From Candidatus Accumulibacter affinis (GTDB lineage Bacteria; Pseudomonadota; Gammaproteobacteria; Burkholderiales; Rhodocyclaceae): a DNA stretch of 64,000 nucleotides. Positions 7,748 through 18,119 of this stretch are shown in pieces (positions within the stretch are counted from its first letter, which is position 1; each line of letters opens with the position of its first letter). The notes below the pieces were generated by a model, which searched no databases, was not told the origin of the DNA, and saw only the letters and a list, made by a program, of their open reading frames with translations. The translations under genes were made by a program, and so were the position numbers. The DNA lies in contig JADJOT010000002.1 of assembly GCA_016713625.1 (NCBI GenBank), positions 62,001 to 126,000 of the forward strand, written 5' to 3'.

Positions 7748-9769
7748 ATGTCCACCGAATCCTCACCTGGCGATCCGCCGATCCCGCCGCAACTCCTCGT
7801 TCACCTGCGCGAGGGCCGGCTGGTTCTTTTCGCCGGCGCTGGCCTGTCGGCGCAGGCCGGACTGCCGACCTGGCGATCGCTGGTGCAGGACATCGTCGAC
7901 GCGACCATCGCCGAAGCGATGCAGGGCGAGGAGGCGCGCGCTGAACTCGAGCGAATGATCGAAGCCGGCAAGTGGCTGCAGATCGCCGACCACTGCAAGG
8001 TCAAGCTCGGTCCCGGCGGTTATGCACGCCTGCTCGGCGAGCGGCTCGGCGATACCGGACGGCCGGTTCCCGAGGCGCACCGGCTCGCCGTGCGGCTGCC
8101 GTTCGCGGCGTGGATCACGACCAATTACGACAAGCTGCTCGAACGCGCCTACGCCGAGGAACGTGGCGGCCTGCCGAAGACACTGACCAGCCTCGACACC
8201 GAAGCCCTCGGCCGCCTGCTCTTCGACGGCGCGCCCTTCGTGCTCAAGGCGCACGGCGACCTCGACAAGCCCGACAGCCTGGTATTCACCTCGCGCGACT
8301 ATCGCGACCTGATCCACGGCAACACGGCGTTCAGCGCCGCGTTCTCGGCGATCCTGCTGACGCACTCGGTGCTCTTCGTCGGCTACTCGCTCTCCGATCC
8401 CGATTTCAACCTGCTGCTCGACCAGCAACTCCTCACCTTCCGTGGCTTTGCGCCGGAGCGCTATGCGCTGATGTCGGGGATCGGCAAGGTCGAGGAGGAG
8501 TACCTCTGGCGGGTCTGCCAGATCCGCGTCATTCCCTATCCGGAAGGGCGCCACGAGGCGATGCCGGCCTTCCTCCAACGGCTCGCCGACCGGCTCGAAC
8601 CGGAAGTCGCAGCGGCGCCACGCAGCGCGCGCGCGGCACCGGCCGCGCCGAGGCAGGCGCGAGCGGCCCCGGCGCTGCGCGCGGCGGCCGCCGCACCGCC
8701 ACCGCTGCTCCTCTCGCTCGACTGGCGCGACGGCGCGGCGCACACTACGCTGAGCGATGGCAGCACGGTGCTGACCACGGCCAGCGGGCCCCGCGAGCCA
8801 TGGGCGACGCTGGCCGCGGCCTCGCGCTCACTCGAGTCGTCGAGCGCCCGCGACGGTTCGCTCGCCGCCTGCAGCAAGGCCCTGGCCAGGATTCTCGGGG
8901 CACCAGCGGTCAAGGCGCTGGCCAGGGCGGTGCAGGGGCAGGCCGGTCGGCCGCTGCGCCTTGAACTCACGCGCGAGGCGGAGCGCCTGCCGTGGGAACT
9001 GCTCGGCCTCGCTTCGCAAACGCTGGCCGAACTGGCTCCCATGTTCCGCGCACCGGTCGGCGTTTCGGAAAACGCGCGCGGCCTGCCGGCGATCGGCTCA
9101 CCGTTGCGCGCGCTGATCGTCGGCGATACCAAAAGTGCCTCGCCTGCCCTCGCGCTGCCGGGCGCGGCAGCAGAGGCGCGCGCCGTCGCCGACGAAATCC
9201 AGCGCCGCGGTGTCGGTGCGGTGACGCTGCTGCTCGGCCCGGAGGCGACCTATGACGCGGTGGCCAACGCCTTCGAAAAGCTCGACCCGGACGTCTTTCA
9301 CTTCGCCGGCCATGCCTGGTTCGACGAACACGAAGCCTACCTCGAGCTCGCCGACCGCCGCCTGACGGCGACGATGGTGCGGCCCTGGCTGACCCGGCGA
9401 TCGCCGGCCTTGATGTTCCTCAACTCGCACTACACGGCGTTCATTCCGGCCGGCGTCGAGAGCCCGAGCGCCCAGCACGCCGAGACCGCGATCAGTGCGG
9501 GCCTGCGCGGGCGCCCGGGCTTTTCGGATCTGGCGATGCGCAGCGGCGTCGGCGCCTTCGTCGGTACCTTCAGCGGTGCGATCGACGACAGCGGCGCGCG
9601 CGACTTCGCCGTCTCCGTGTATCGCGCGCTGCTGCTTGGCGCGACTGCAGCCGCTGCGCTGCAGTCGTCGCGCATTGTCGCCGCCGATCAAGGGAGTGCA
9701 ACGGCACTGCTTTACTGCCTGTACGGCGAGGGCGAGCTACGCCTCGTCGACGGCGGCGAAGCGACCTGA
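7748..9769 (+). CDS. SIR2-like NADase domain fused to a CHAT domain
   Basis: 673 residues. Residues 20-285 form a SIR2-like domain with the nucleotide loop GAGLS (30-34), TTNYD (124-128, catalytic Asn126), KAHGD (catalytic His169) and VGYSLSDPDF (from 211). These are the features of SIR2 NADases in defence proteins such as ThsA and DSR. An Ala/Pro/Arg-rich linker (about 290-320) leads to a CHAT (caspase-like) domain, about 325-665. There the catalytic His is kept (FHFAGHAW, His522), but the position normally occupied by Cys (LN-A/S-C) is His561 (FLNSHY). The CHAT part may therefore be a pseudoprotease. The gene follows the macro-domain gene by 140 nt and ends 19 nt from a convergent antiporter gene. 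Its Shine-Dalgarno is weak. A role in abortive infection by NAD+ depletion is inferred. Confidence 0.85.
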   Translation: MSTESSPGDPPIPPQLLVHLREGRLVLFAGAGLSAQAGLPTWRSLVQDIVDATIAEAMQGEEARAELERMIEAGKWLQIADHCKVKLGPGGYARLLGERLGDTGRPVPEAHRLAVRLPFAAWITTNYDKLLERAYAEERGGLPKTLTSLDTEALGRLLFDGAPFVLKAHGDLDKPDSLVFTSRDYRDLIHGNTAFSAAFSAILLTHSVLFVGYSLSDPDFNLLLDQQLLTFRGFAPERYALMSGIGKVEEEYLWRVCQIRVIPYPEGRHEAMPAFLQRLADRLEPEVAAAPRSARAAPAAPRQARAAPALRAAAAAPPPLLLSLDWRDGAAHTTLSDGSTVLTTASGPREPWATLAAASRSLESSSARDGSLAACSKALARILGAPAVKALARAVQGQAGRPLRLELTREAERLPWELLGLASQTLAELAPMFRAPVGVSENARGLPAIGSPLRALIVGDTKSASPALALPGAAAEARAVADEIQRRGVGAVTLLLGPEATYDAVANAFEKLDPDVFHFAGHAWFDEHEAYLELADRRLTATMVRPWLTRRSPALMFLNSHYTAFIPAGVESPSAQHAETAISAGLRGRPGFSDLAMRSGVGAFVGTFSGAIDDSGARDFAVSVYRALLLGATAAAALQSSRIVAADQGSATALLYCLYGEGELRLVDGGEAT

Positions 9770-9788
9770 GCGTCTGTTTGCCCGGTCG

Positions 9789-11027
9789 CTAGCTGCCGCC
9801 TGCCGGTTTCTGCGCCGCTTCCGCCAGCATGCGCGGCGCGTAGTGTTGCGTCAGGATCGGCCCCAGGATCGCCGTGACCAGTACCACGATGACAACGGCG
9901 TTGAGCAGGCGGCTATCGACCAGTGCCTGGCCGGTGGTAGCGAAGGTCTTGTGCGCGACCAGCGTCGCCGTCAGCGTTGCCGCAACCTGCGGCAGCGTCA
10001 GCGACCACACGGTTCGGCGCGCCGCCGGGGGATAGCCGAAAGCCCGCCCGCAAGCTTCCGCGGCGATCCATTTGCCCACCAGGAGGGCGCCGATGAGGCC
10101 CATCGCCAGGAGAAAATCCTCTCTGATGCTGTTGGCCAGCGCCATTGGATCGATCAGGAAACCGGTAACGATGAAGAAAATCGGGATGAACAAGCTGTTG
10201 CCCAGGAACTCCAGCTTGCCCTTGGCCGGCTTGTCCTTTACCGAGGCGTTCACCGCCAGGCCGGCAAGGAAGGTGCCGACGATCCCCGGCAGCTTGATCC
10301 ACTCCGCGAGCAGCGCAGTCACCGCCAGGATTCCGAACATCAGCGTGAAGTAGGTCTCTTCGTCGTTCTCCACACGCCGCAGCAACCAGGCCCCGGCACG
10401 GCCAAGGCCGAGCAATACAAACGGAATGAAGACGACGATTTCGATCACCTGGATGGCGGTCCCGGCGATTGAAAAGCCGCTGGCGTACAAGGGCACGCAG
10501 ATGGCGAACACGAGCAACGAGAGCGTGTCGGACACCATTGTTGCGCCGAAGGTCACGACCATGGGTTCGAGATTCCTTGCCCCCAGCCTGGCGACGATGG
10601 TCGAGCCGAGCATCGTGTGCGAGGCGACCAGCGATCCGACGACGATGGCCGGTAGCAGCTCATGGCCGAGTGCCAGGGCCAGCAGCGTGGCCAGCAGCAG
10701 GGGAAGCGCGGTCGTGATCACCCCGAAGCCGAGCGCGCGAAAGATTTTTTGCCGAAAGAGCGTCAGGTCGAGTTCCAGCCCGGCAAAGAACATCAGGAAC
10801 AGCGCGCCTACTTCGGCGAAGAACTTCAGAACGGGATGCTCATGGGGAAAGATGTCGAGCACATGCGGCCCGAACAACATGCCGCTCAGCAGCAAGCCGA
10901 CCGCCTCCGGCAGATGGGCGCGGCGCGACAGGCGCGGAATGACGACGATCAACACCATGCACAGCGCGAACCTGGCCAGGGTCGGCAGAACTGCGACCAG
11001 CTTGTGCAGGTATTCGAGAAACCACAT
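9789..11027 (-). CDS. CPA2-family cation/proton antiporter
   Basis: 412 residues with 11-12 predicted membrane segments, covering only the transport domain of a KefB/NhaP2-like monovalent cation:proton antiporter. Conserved parts include the N-terminal LPEAVGLLLSGMLFGPHVL, GALFLMFFAGLELDL, VGSLVASHTMLGS and LFIPIFFIVTGFLIDP. No RCK/TrkA-N regulatory domain follows, so it is shorter than Kef proteins. The ATG at 11027 was preferred over an upstream extension because the extension overlaps the preceding gene and is Arg-rich. GGAAGG precedes it. It lies 20 nt after the barrel-protein gene and may be co-transcribed. Confidence 0.88.
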   Translation of the reverse strand: MWFLEYLHKLVAVLPTLARFALCMVLIVVIPRLSRRAHLPEAVGLLLSGMLFGPHVLDIFPHEHPVLKFFAEVGALFLMFFAGLELDLTLFRQKIFRALGFGVITTALPLLLATLLALALGHELLPAIVVGSLVASHTMLGSTIVARLGARNLEPMVVTFGATMVSDTLSLLVFAICVPLYASGFSIAGTAIQVIEIVVFIPFVLLGLGRAGAWLLRRVENDEETYFTLMFGILAVTALLAEWIKLPGIVGTFLAGLAVNASVKDKPAKGKLEFLGNSLFIPIFFIVTGFLIDPMALANSIREDFLLAMGLIGALLVGKWIAAEACGRAFGYPPAARRTVWSLTLPQVAATLTATLVAHKTFATTGQALVDSRLLNAVVIVVLVTAILGPILTQHYAPRMLAEAAQKPAGGS

Positions 11028-11047
11028 GCTGGCCTTCCAGAAGTGAT

Positions 11048-11852
11048 CTATTTCGGGAACATGAACTGCACTTGGGCGCGAATCGTCCAGTTCGCGCCAT
11101 CGTCGGGCTTCGCGACGTTGTAGTACGCCTGCACGCTTGTATTCACCGGCAGCTTGCCGAAGTGGAAGATCTTGCCGACGCCGCCGCCTAGCGGAACGGT
11201 CCATTGCTGACCACTGTCCGCTTTCCAGTTCACGGTCAGGATCGGCGCGCTGACCAAGTAGAAACCGCTGTCGAAGTTGTAGTTGACGAAAGGCTGGATC
11301 AGGCCGTTGTTGTACGATCCCCCCTGATGGTTGCTGGAGAGCGACCAGATGTTATTGGCCAGCACGCCGTAGACCCAGGGATCGCCCTTGTCGAGGTGGA
11401 GTACCACGATCGACGGGCCAAGCCCCCAGTTCCTGTTGCCGAGGTCCGAATTGCTGTTGGTCGGAAGCTGCACCACCGGCCCGGCCCCCCAGATGAGGCT
11501 GCCGGGTTTGGCCGGCGAGAGAAAGGCTGTGAACACCGTGTCGCCGATTCCATTGGTCCGGTCGTCGCCGGGGTAGAGTGAAGGCATCGAGATCACCGGC
11601 ACGATGGTGCGGGTGATGATGTTCCACTCATCGCTGACCGAGACCGGAATCACCGGCTGGATGTTGAGGACGTTCTGCGTGCCCTTCTGCGGCCCGAAGT
11701 TGAGATTGGTGTTGTTCTGGAAAGGCACGCTGATCAGATTGCCGACCGGGTTTTGGGCGAGTTTGGCGAGCTCTTCGGCGCTCATTTCGGCCAGTGCCGG
11801 CGTGGCGGCAAGCAGTGTTGCGGTCAAGGTTGAAAAAGCACGGATTTTGGTT

Positions 11853-11869
<17 letters not shown>
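11048..11869 (-). CDS. Outer-membrane barrel protein, 'neuromedin U'/MetA-pathway-like transporter family
   Basis: 273 residues with a signal peptide (about 1-27, ending ALA) and then alternating beta-strand sequence: NLISVPFQNN, TQNVLNIQPVIPVSVS, WNIITRTIVPVISMPS, LSPAKPGSLIWGAGPVVQLPT, and a C-terminal strand ending in Phe-Pro-Lys. This matches proteobacterial proteins annotated as 'transporter' or 'neuromedin U', probably outer-membrane channels of unknown substrate. The ATG at 11869 has GGAG upstream. A fragment of a paralogue is found at 27425-27527. Confidence 0.8.
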
Positions 11870-13250
<1,381 letters not shown>

Positions 13251-13376
13251 TTTCGTTTCCACTTCCTGTCTCCCTGAACGTCCGAAGCCGATTGACATCG
13301 CCTGCCCGTTTTCACCCCGCAGTCGGTTGATTCGCCGCGCCAGTCGTGTCGCGGCGAACGAACCATGCGACCGGGC

Positions 13377-14291
13377 TTACTTGGTAACTGCGGGTGCTGC
13401 GGGCGTCGCCGGTACCGGCGCTGCCGCTGGTGCCGCTGGTGCCGCTGGTGCCGCCGCTGGTTCGATCCTGGCCTTGGCCTTGAGCTCTTCCAGTTGCTTC
13501 TTGACGTTCTGCTGCTGAACCTGCTGGGCCAGATGAGGTTTGACTTCTTCAAAGGGAGGTGCCTCGACGGGCTTGGCATCCTCCAGCTGGATGACGTGGT
13601 AGCCATACTGGGTTTTCACCGGCTCTGGAGTGATCGCGCCCTTTTCCAGCTTGCTGACCGCAGCGCCAAATTCGGGAACCATTCTGCCCGCATCGAACCA
13701 TCCCAGCTCGCCACCCCTGGCCTTGGAGCCGGCATCTTTCGATTTTTCCATGGCCAGCTTCTCGAATGATCCGGGATCCTTCCTGAGTCTGGCAATGATG
13801 TCCTTCGCATCAGCTTCCTTCTCGACCAAAATGTGGCGCGCCTTGTATTCGGAGCCGGTAATCGTTGCCTTGATCTTCTCGTATTCGGCTTTCAGCACCT
13901 CGTCACTGGCCGTACTGGTCTTGATCAAATCCTGAACATAGGCGTTGGCCAGGACCGATTGCCGAATCAAGTCAATTTGCTCGATGACTTCAGGCGACTT
14001 GTCGAGGCCTTTCTTGACCGCCTCCTCGGCAACCACGGTTTGCATGATCAGCTTGTCGACGATGCCCTGTCTGGCCTCCGGGTTATCCGGCTGGCCGTTG
14101 CCGGCAGCCTGCTGGACAAGCATGTCAACACGCTTCTTGCTGATGACGATGCCGTTCACCGTCACTTCGGCGGCTTCTTTCGCCGCCGGGACAGCGGCGG
14201 CCGGTTTGGCACTGTGGTCGGAGTTGCAGGCGCCGAGGACCAGCAGCGAGGTAGCGCTGGCCAGCAGGATACGGGATTTGAGCAATTTCAT
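13377..14291 (-). CDS. PpiC-type peptidyl-prolyl isomerase lipoprotein (EpsD-like)
   Basis: 304 residues. A lipoprotein signal with lipobox LGAC (Cys22) places it on the periplasmic side of a membrane. Residues 40-150 resemble the SurA-type chaperone N-domain (DKLIMQTVVAEEAVKKGL). Residues 150-250 form a parvulin/rotamase domain with YKARHILVE, ARGGELGWFD, MVPEFGAAV and YGYHVIQLED. The C-terminus is a low-complexity Ala/Pro tail (APAAPAAP...). It should help folding of exported proteins, like EpsD-linked or PrsA-like foldases. A structured repeat begins just upstream of its start codon. Confidence 0.9.
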   Translation of the reverse strand: MKLLKSRILLASATSLLVLGACNSDHSAKPAAAVPAAKEAAEVTVNGIVISKKRVDMLVQQAAGNGQPDNPEARQGIVDKLIMQTVVAEEAVKKGLDKSPEVIEQIDLIRQSVLANAYVQDLIKTSTASDEVLKAEYEKIKATITGSEYKARHILVEKEADAKDIIARLRKDPGSFEKLAMEKSKDAGSKARGGELGWFDAGRMVPEFGAAVSKLEKGAITPEPVKTQYGYHVIQLEDAKPVEAPPFEEVKPHLAQQVQQQNVKKQLEELKAKARIEPAAAPAAPAAPAAAPVPATPAAPAVTK

Positions 14292-14305
14292 TTACGCTTC
14301 CTTAC

Positions 14306-14495
14306 GGTGAGAGTCGCGTCAGCGACTCGGGAATCTGCCCTTGACCGCTGGTGGGGTTGGGGGCAAGAGGGAGAATTTGCAGCGAATGCTCCTTGCCCAA
14401 CGAGCCATCCCGGCAGGCAAGCCGGAATGCGGTCTGCAAGGGTGGGAAACGATCGTGACCTTGACGACCAAGGCTGTCTGCTGCCAGCCATGACC
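14306..14495 (-). repeat. Hairpin-rich intergenic repeat, copy 2
   Basis: Read on the minus strand this matches the 4229-4424 element: GTCATGGC near the start, CCCTTGCAG, GCATTCCGGCTTGC, CGTTGGGCA, CCCCAACCCCAC and AGTCGCTGACGCGACT. The hairpin GAGTCGC-GTCA-GCGACTC at 14311-14328 is perfect. It sits directly upstream of the PpiC-type gene, so it may form part of that gene's leader. Confidence 0.65.
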
Positions 14496-14779
14496 CCCAT
14501 GCCTTATGTGCATTGCTGGACAGGGCGTTAGTCTACCATTCCAAGGGTCGTCGCAGGAGCGAGGGCAGGGAAGACGAGGTACAGCGCCTGCAGGATGACT
14601 GGAACAAAGTCGCGACCATTTCGCAGTGACCAGGCAATTGGACCAGCTTGACGGATCGAGCCGAACTGGGCATTGTCGCCTTGGCGGCAGGCGACCATTC
14701 CCGCTGTTTCGAGGTTCAGTAACCACCGGTGAAGGCCGACGCCGCAAACAGACCAGAAAAACACCCAAGGAGCAGGTTC
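14496..14779. other. Intergenic leader upstream of the ParB/Srx-like gene
   Basis: About 280 bases between the repeat and the next gene. An open frame runs through part of it without protein-like character. The only clear signal is the AAGGAGCAGG ribosome binding site just before 14780. Confidence 0.35.
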
Positions 14780-15517
14780 ATGGATTTCAAATACGAAGAA
14801 TGCAAGCCGGATGCAACCCGCAGCGGGCGCCTTTATCAGTTGAAGGTCGCTGACCTGCACCCGACACAGAGTGCCGTCGGTCTCGACGAGGTGAACGCGA
14901 AGGCGGAATCCATGTGCCAGAAAAACCGGGATGAACTCATCGCCTTTCTCATTACCCGGCCGGTCCCTGTGGTCATTGGCAATGACGACAAGTTTTATGT
15001 GACCGATCACCATCACCTGGCGCGCGCGGTATGGGACATGGCCCACAAGAAAAATGCGGCGGCCGTTGATGGCGGCAGCGCCAGGGTTGTCGTCGAGGTG
15101 GTGGCCAACTGGCGCGTGCTGACGGACTACAACTTCTGGAAGGCAATGCACGACAGCGCCTGGGTCTACCTGTTCGACCCCACGGGCGGTGGACCGATGC
15201 AACCGGCCAAGTTGCCAGCGCACGTAAAGGACCTGCGCAACGACCCCTACCGCGGTCTTGCCTGGTATGTGCGTACGCACTTCGGCTACGAAAAAGGGCC
15301 GGCCGATTTTGCCGAGTTCCAGTGGGCACAGTTTTTCCGCAACCGTATGATTCTCGACAATCGCCTGCTCAAGAACCAGATCCAGGACGAGGACATCTTG
15401 CTCTCGACGATGAAAGACGAGGAGCGGCAGGCCATCGTAGAGGCAGCAATTCATCTCGCCACGTCGCCCGAGGCCGCCGGTTTGCCGGGTTATTCGGGAC
15501 ACGGCAGCAGAGGCTGA
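14780..15517 (+). CDS. ParB/sulfiredoxin-fold protein (ParBc_2-like)
   Basis: 245 residues; the ATG is preceded by AAGGAG. The N-terminal two thirds resemble the ParBc_2 family (putative ParB-like nuclease): LKVADLHPTQSAVGLDEV, ITRPVPVVIGNDDKFYVTDHHH and a following HLARAVWDM segment. Later parts hold RGLAWYVRTHFGYEK and FAEFQWAQFFRNRM. It lacks the helix-turn-helix and C-terminal dimerisation regions of a true chromosome-partition ParB, and a proper parAB pair exists at 52.7-54.3 kb. Function unknown; stand-alone ParB/Srx proteins may have nuclease or nucleotide-binding roles. It faces the efflux operon end 35 nt downstream. Confidence 0.75.
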   Translation: MDFKYEECKPDATRSGRLYQLKVADLHPTQSAVGLDEVNAKAESMCQKNRDELIAFLITRPVPVVIGNDDKFYVTDHHHLARAVWDMAHKKNAAAVDGGSARVVVEVVANWRVLTDYNFWKAMHDSAWVYLFDPTGGGPMQPAKLPAHVKDLRNDPYRGLAWYVRTHFGYEKGPADFAEFQWAQFFRNRMILDNRLLKNQIQDEDILLSTMKDEERQAIVEAAIHLATSPEAAGLPGYSGHGSRG

Positions 15518-15552
15518 AGATTCGGGAAACAGGGGCAGCGATCGCCGGTCGC

Positions 15553-16965
15553 TCATTGATCAACGCGAGCGCTGCTTGCCGGCACCGTGTCGAAGCTCCC
15601 GCCGAGCGCCAGCAGCAGCGCGATGCGGTTGATGTGACGGAGCGCGCGCAGTTTGATCAGATCCTCTTCGGCGCGGATCTGGTTCGTCTGCAGGTTCGAG
15701 ACCCACAGCAGATCTTTGCTTCCGGCCAGATACTGCGTGGTGGCGATGCGCACGGCGCTGGTCCGGTTGCTCAGCGAGCTTTCGTCGAGCAACGCGCGTC
15801 TGGCCAGCAAGGGCTCGTTGGCGAGTGCGGTCTCCACCTCGCGGAACGCCGTCAGCACCACGCTGCCATAACGGGCGACGGCCTGCGCCTGTTGCGCGGT
15901 GGCAATCCGGACCTGGGCTTCGAGGGCGCCGCCTTCGTAGATCTGGATGGTCGCGCCGATGGCCGCGGTCGCCAGCCACGGATTGAGGCGCAGCAAGGTC
16001 AGCAGGGGGTCGGCCAGGCGCCCGCCGGTGAGGGCGATCGCGAAGTCGGGCAGCAGCGCCAGTTCGGCCGCCGCGGTCTTGCGAAAGGCGGCCAGCACCA
16101 GGCGCTCCGTCGCGATCAGGTCGGGCCGGCGCTGCAGCAAGGAAGCGGGGATACCTGTGGTGGTCGGCGGCGGGTCCGGGGTGTACCTCATGGCGGCCTC
16201 GATCTCGGCAGCCGGGTAACGCCCCAGCAGCACTTCGAGGCTGCGCCGGACGTCGCCATACGACTGCCGCGCGGCCTCGACCGAGCCGAGCGCGGAATCG
16301 ACATTGGCCTGCATGTCGACGACGTTGAGATCGGTGTCCTTGCCGGCGGCACGCCGCGCCTTGACCAGCCTGAGCAACTCGCTGTAGACGGTGACCGCCT
16401 GCTCGGAAAGCGCGAGCAACTGCCGTGTCTCGGTCGCCAGGTACCAGGTCTTGGCCACCGTGGCCGCGAGGGACTGACGCGCCCATTGGTAGTCGAGCGC
16501 GGTCGCCTGGTAAGCGGCCTCGGCAGAGGCGCGCTGCGCGCGCAGCTTGCCCCAGACGTCGAGTTCCCAGGAAACGCTGGCCAGCGCCCTGGTAGAGTCG
16601 GTATGGCCGCTGTGGTCCTGGTCATGGAGGACGCGCTCACCCAGCCCGATGCCGACCTGCGGCAGCAGTTGCGCGCCGACCACCACCACCGTTTCCTGCG
16701 CCACCCGGACGCTCTCCGCCGCGGCGCGCAGATTGGGGTTGTTGGCGATCGCCTCGGCGACAATCGCGCTGAGCTGCGGGTCGTTCAGCGACTGCAGCCA
16801 GTCGTCGACCACCGGGCCGTTCTCCGGCGCCGAAGTCCAGGTTGGCGGGATGCGCGTGTCCGCCGGCAGCGCACGGGTGACGACCTCGTCATGCGAGGGT
16901 GCGGGGGCCAGCGCGCAGCCGCTGAGCAATGCCGCAGCCGCAGCCGCGAGAATTGAGGTGCGCAT
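15553..16965 (-). CDS. Outer-membrane efflux lipoprotein (NodT/TolC family)
   Basis: 470 residues. N-terminal lipoprotein signal with lipobox LSGC, then DWLQSLNDPQLSAIVAEAIANNPNL and two OEP (outer-membrane efflux protein) repeats typical of OprM/NodT channels: SWELDVWGKLRAQRASAEAAYQ in the first, SLLQRRPDLIATERLVLAA and AATIGATIQIYEGGALEAQV-like segments in the second. It forms the trimeric exit duct of a tripartite efflux pump. The start overlaps the stop of the HlyD adaptor by 1 nt (TGATG), so the two are translationally coupled. Confidence 0.93.
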   Translation of the reverse strand: MRTSILAAAAAALLSGCALAPAPSHDEVVTRALPADTRIPPTWTSAPENGPVVDDWLQSLNDPQLSAIVAEAIANNPNLRAAAESVRVAQETVVVVGAQLLPQVGIGLGERVLHDQDHSGHTDSTRALASVSWELDVWGKLRAQRASAEAAYQATALDYQWARQSLAATVAKTWYLATETRQLLALSEQAVTVYSELLRLVKARRAAGKDTDLNVVDMQANVDSALGSVEAARQSYGDVRRSLEVLLGRYPAAEIEAAMRYTPDPPPTTTGIPASLLQRRPDLIATERLVLAAFRKTAAAELALLPDFAIALTGGRLADPLLTLLRLNPWLATAAIGATIQIYEGGALEAQVRIATAQQAQAVARYGSVVLTAFREVETALANEPLLARRALLDESSLSNRTSAVRIATTQYLAGSKDLLWVSNLQTNQIRAEEDLIKLRALRHINRIALLLALGGSFDTVPASSARVDQ

Positions 16966-18119
16966 CAGCCCGAGAACGGATAAATCCAGTTGAACCAGGA
17001 GTAGGCGCGCAGCAGGATCTTGCGCAAGGGGACAAACCAGCTTTCCGGATTGGCATAGATCGCCGCCCGCCCCTGGGTGCCGATCGGGAACTTCGCCTGA
17101 TCGGGGTCGTCGAGCTTGATCGCCACCGCGAACTGGCCCTGCGGACGGTCGGTCGACACCGCCTGGAAGTTCGGCAGCACACCGCTCGGCAGCATCTGCC
17201 CGGCGCCGCTCCCCTGCCAGATCGCCAGCACCTTGCCCTTGAAGATCTGCCCGGGGTAGAGGTCGATTGCCGCCTCCACTTCATTTCCTGGTTTCACGTA
17301 TTTCAGGTTTTCCTGGAAGAAGTTGGCCAGCAGATAGCGGTCGGCGTCGCATACGAAAGAAGCGATGGCGCCGAAGCGCACATCGCCGGCGACCATGCCG
17401 GGGCGCGCCTGCAGGTTGATGAGGTAGCCGTCTTCGGGGGCCACCATCAGGGTGTTGTCGAGGTAGAAGCGCGCCTGATCGAGTTCGGCCTTAACGGCAG
17501 CCACGCTGGTGTTGACGCCGTTGATCTCGGAGGTGTAATTCAGGACGGCGCGTTGTTCTTCGGCCTGCGCCTCCTTGATCGCGGCGACATCTGCCGCCAC
17601 CTGGGCGGCCCATTTCTGTGCGTCTTCTTCGGGTCCGGCTCCCTGCTTGGCCAGCTTCGCCGACAACGCCTGCTGGTACTTCGCGAACTCCAGATGGCTC
17701 TTCAACTTGACCACCTTCTGCGCCGCGATGCCGGTATCGGCCTTCATCACCAGCACGTTCTGCTTCGCCTTGGCAAGTTGCGCCTCGAGCTGTCTGACCT
17801 GGTACTCGAACATCCGGCGGTCGAACTGGAAGAGCGGCTGCCCTTTCTTCACCGGGACGTTGGGCTCGACCAGCACGGCCATCAGCAGCGTCGGCTGCGG
17901 CAGGCGGGGGGTGAGCTGGATGGTGTGCTGGATGACCTTGGCTTCGGTGGCCAGCGGGGTCATGAAACGCAGGCCGATCAGGAAGATGATCAGCAGGTGC
18001 ACCCCGACGAAGGCTGAAACGACGCCCCAGGGGATGCTGAATTTGAGCCACTTGAACCTGAAGAATACTGCCCAGACCATGAGGACGTAGGCAAACACCA
18101 TCACCAGCCCAGCGATCAT
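16965..18119 (-). CDS. HlyD-family membrane-fusion protein (YiaV/EmrA-like)
   Basis: 384 residues. It has two N-terminal membrane helices (about 3-20 and 32-50), a lipoyl-like half (VLVEPNVPVKKGQPLFQFD), a coiled-coil hairpin (about 100-215, QVRQLEAQLAKAKQN onward) and the second lipoyl/barrel half (TLMVAPEDGYLINLQARPG, VRFGAIASFVCD). The double N-terminal helix and the neighbouring DUF3302 gene mirror E. coli yiaV-yiaW. It should bridge an inner-membrane component to the adjacent TolC-like channel. No inner-membrane pump (RND, MFS or ABC) gene lies in this cluster. It overlaps the DUF3302 gene by 4 nt. Confidence 0.9.
   Translation of the reverse strand: MIAGLVMVFAYVLMVWAVFFRFKWLKFSIPWGVVSAFVGVHLLIIFLIGLRFMTPLATEAKVIQHTIQLTPRLPQPTLLMAVLVEPNVPVKKGQPLFQFDRRMFEYQVRQLEAQLAKAKQNVLVMKADTGIAAQKVVKLKSHLEFAKYQQALSAKLAKQGAGPEEDAQKWAAQVAADVAAIKEAQAEEQRAVLNYTSEINGVNTSVAAVKAELDQARFYLDNTLMVAPEDGYLINLQARPGMVAGDVRFGAIASFVCDADRYLLANFFQENLKYVKPGNEVEAAIDLYPGQIFKGKVLAIWQGSGAGQMLPSGVLPNFQAVSTDRPQGQFAVAIKLDDPDQAKFPIGTQGRAAIYANPESWFVPLRKILLRAYSWFNWIYPFSG

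Noticed and set aside
9789..11027. Antiporter as a fourth member of the SIR2 cluster
   Set aside because: It is on the opposite strand, convergent, and belongs with the barrel-protein gene; ion-transport genes of this type are common housekeeping.
15322..16956. 544-codon plus-strand frame opposite the efflux channel gene
   Set aside because: Complete overlap with a clear OEP-family gene on the minus strand; translation is low-complexity Arg/Gln/Gly.
17290..17310. GTTTCACGT as a parS half-site
   Set aside because: Only one arm matches the parS palindrome and it lies within the HlyD-family coding sequence.
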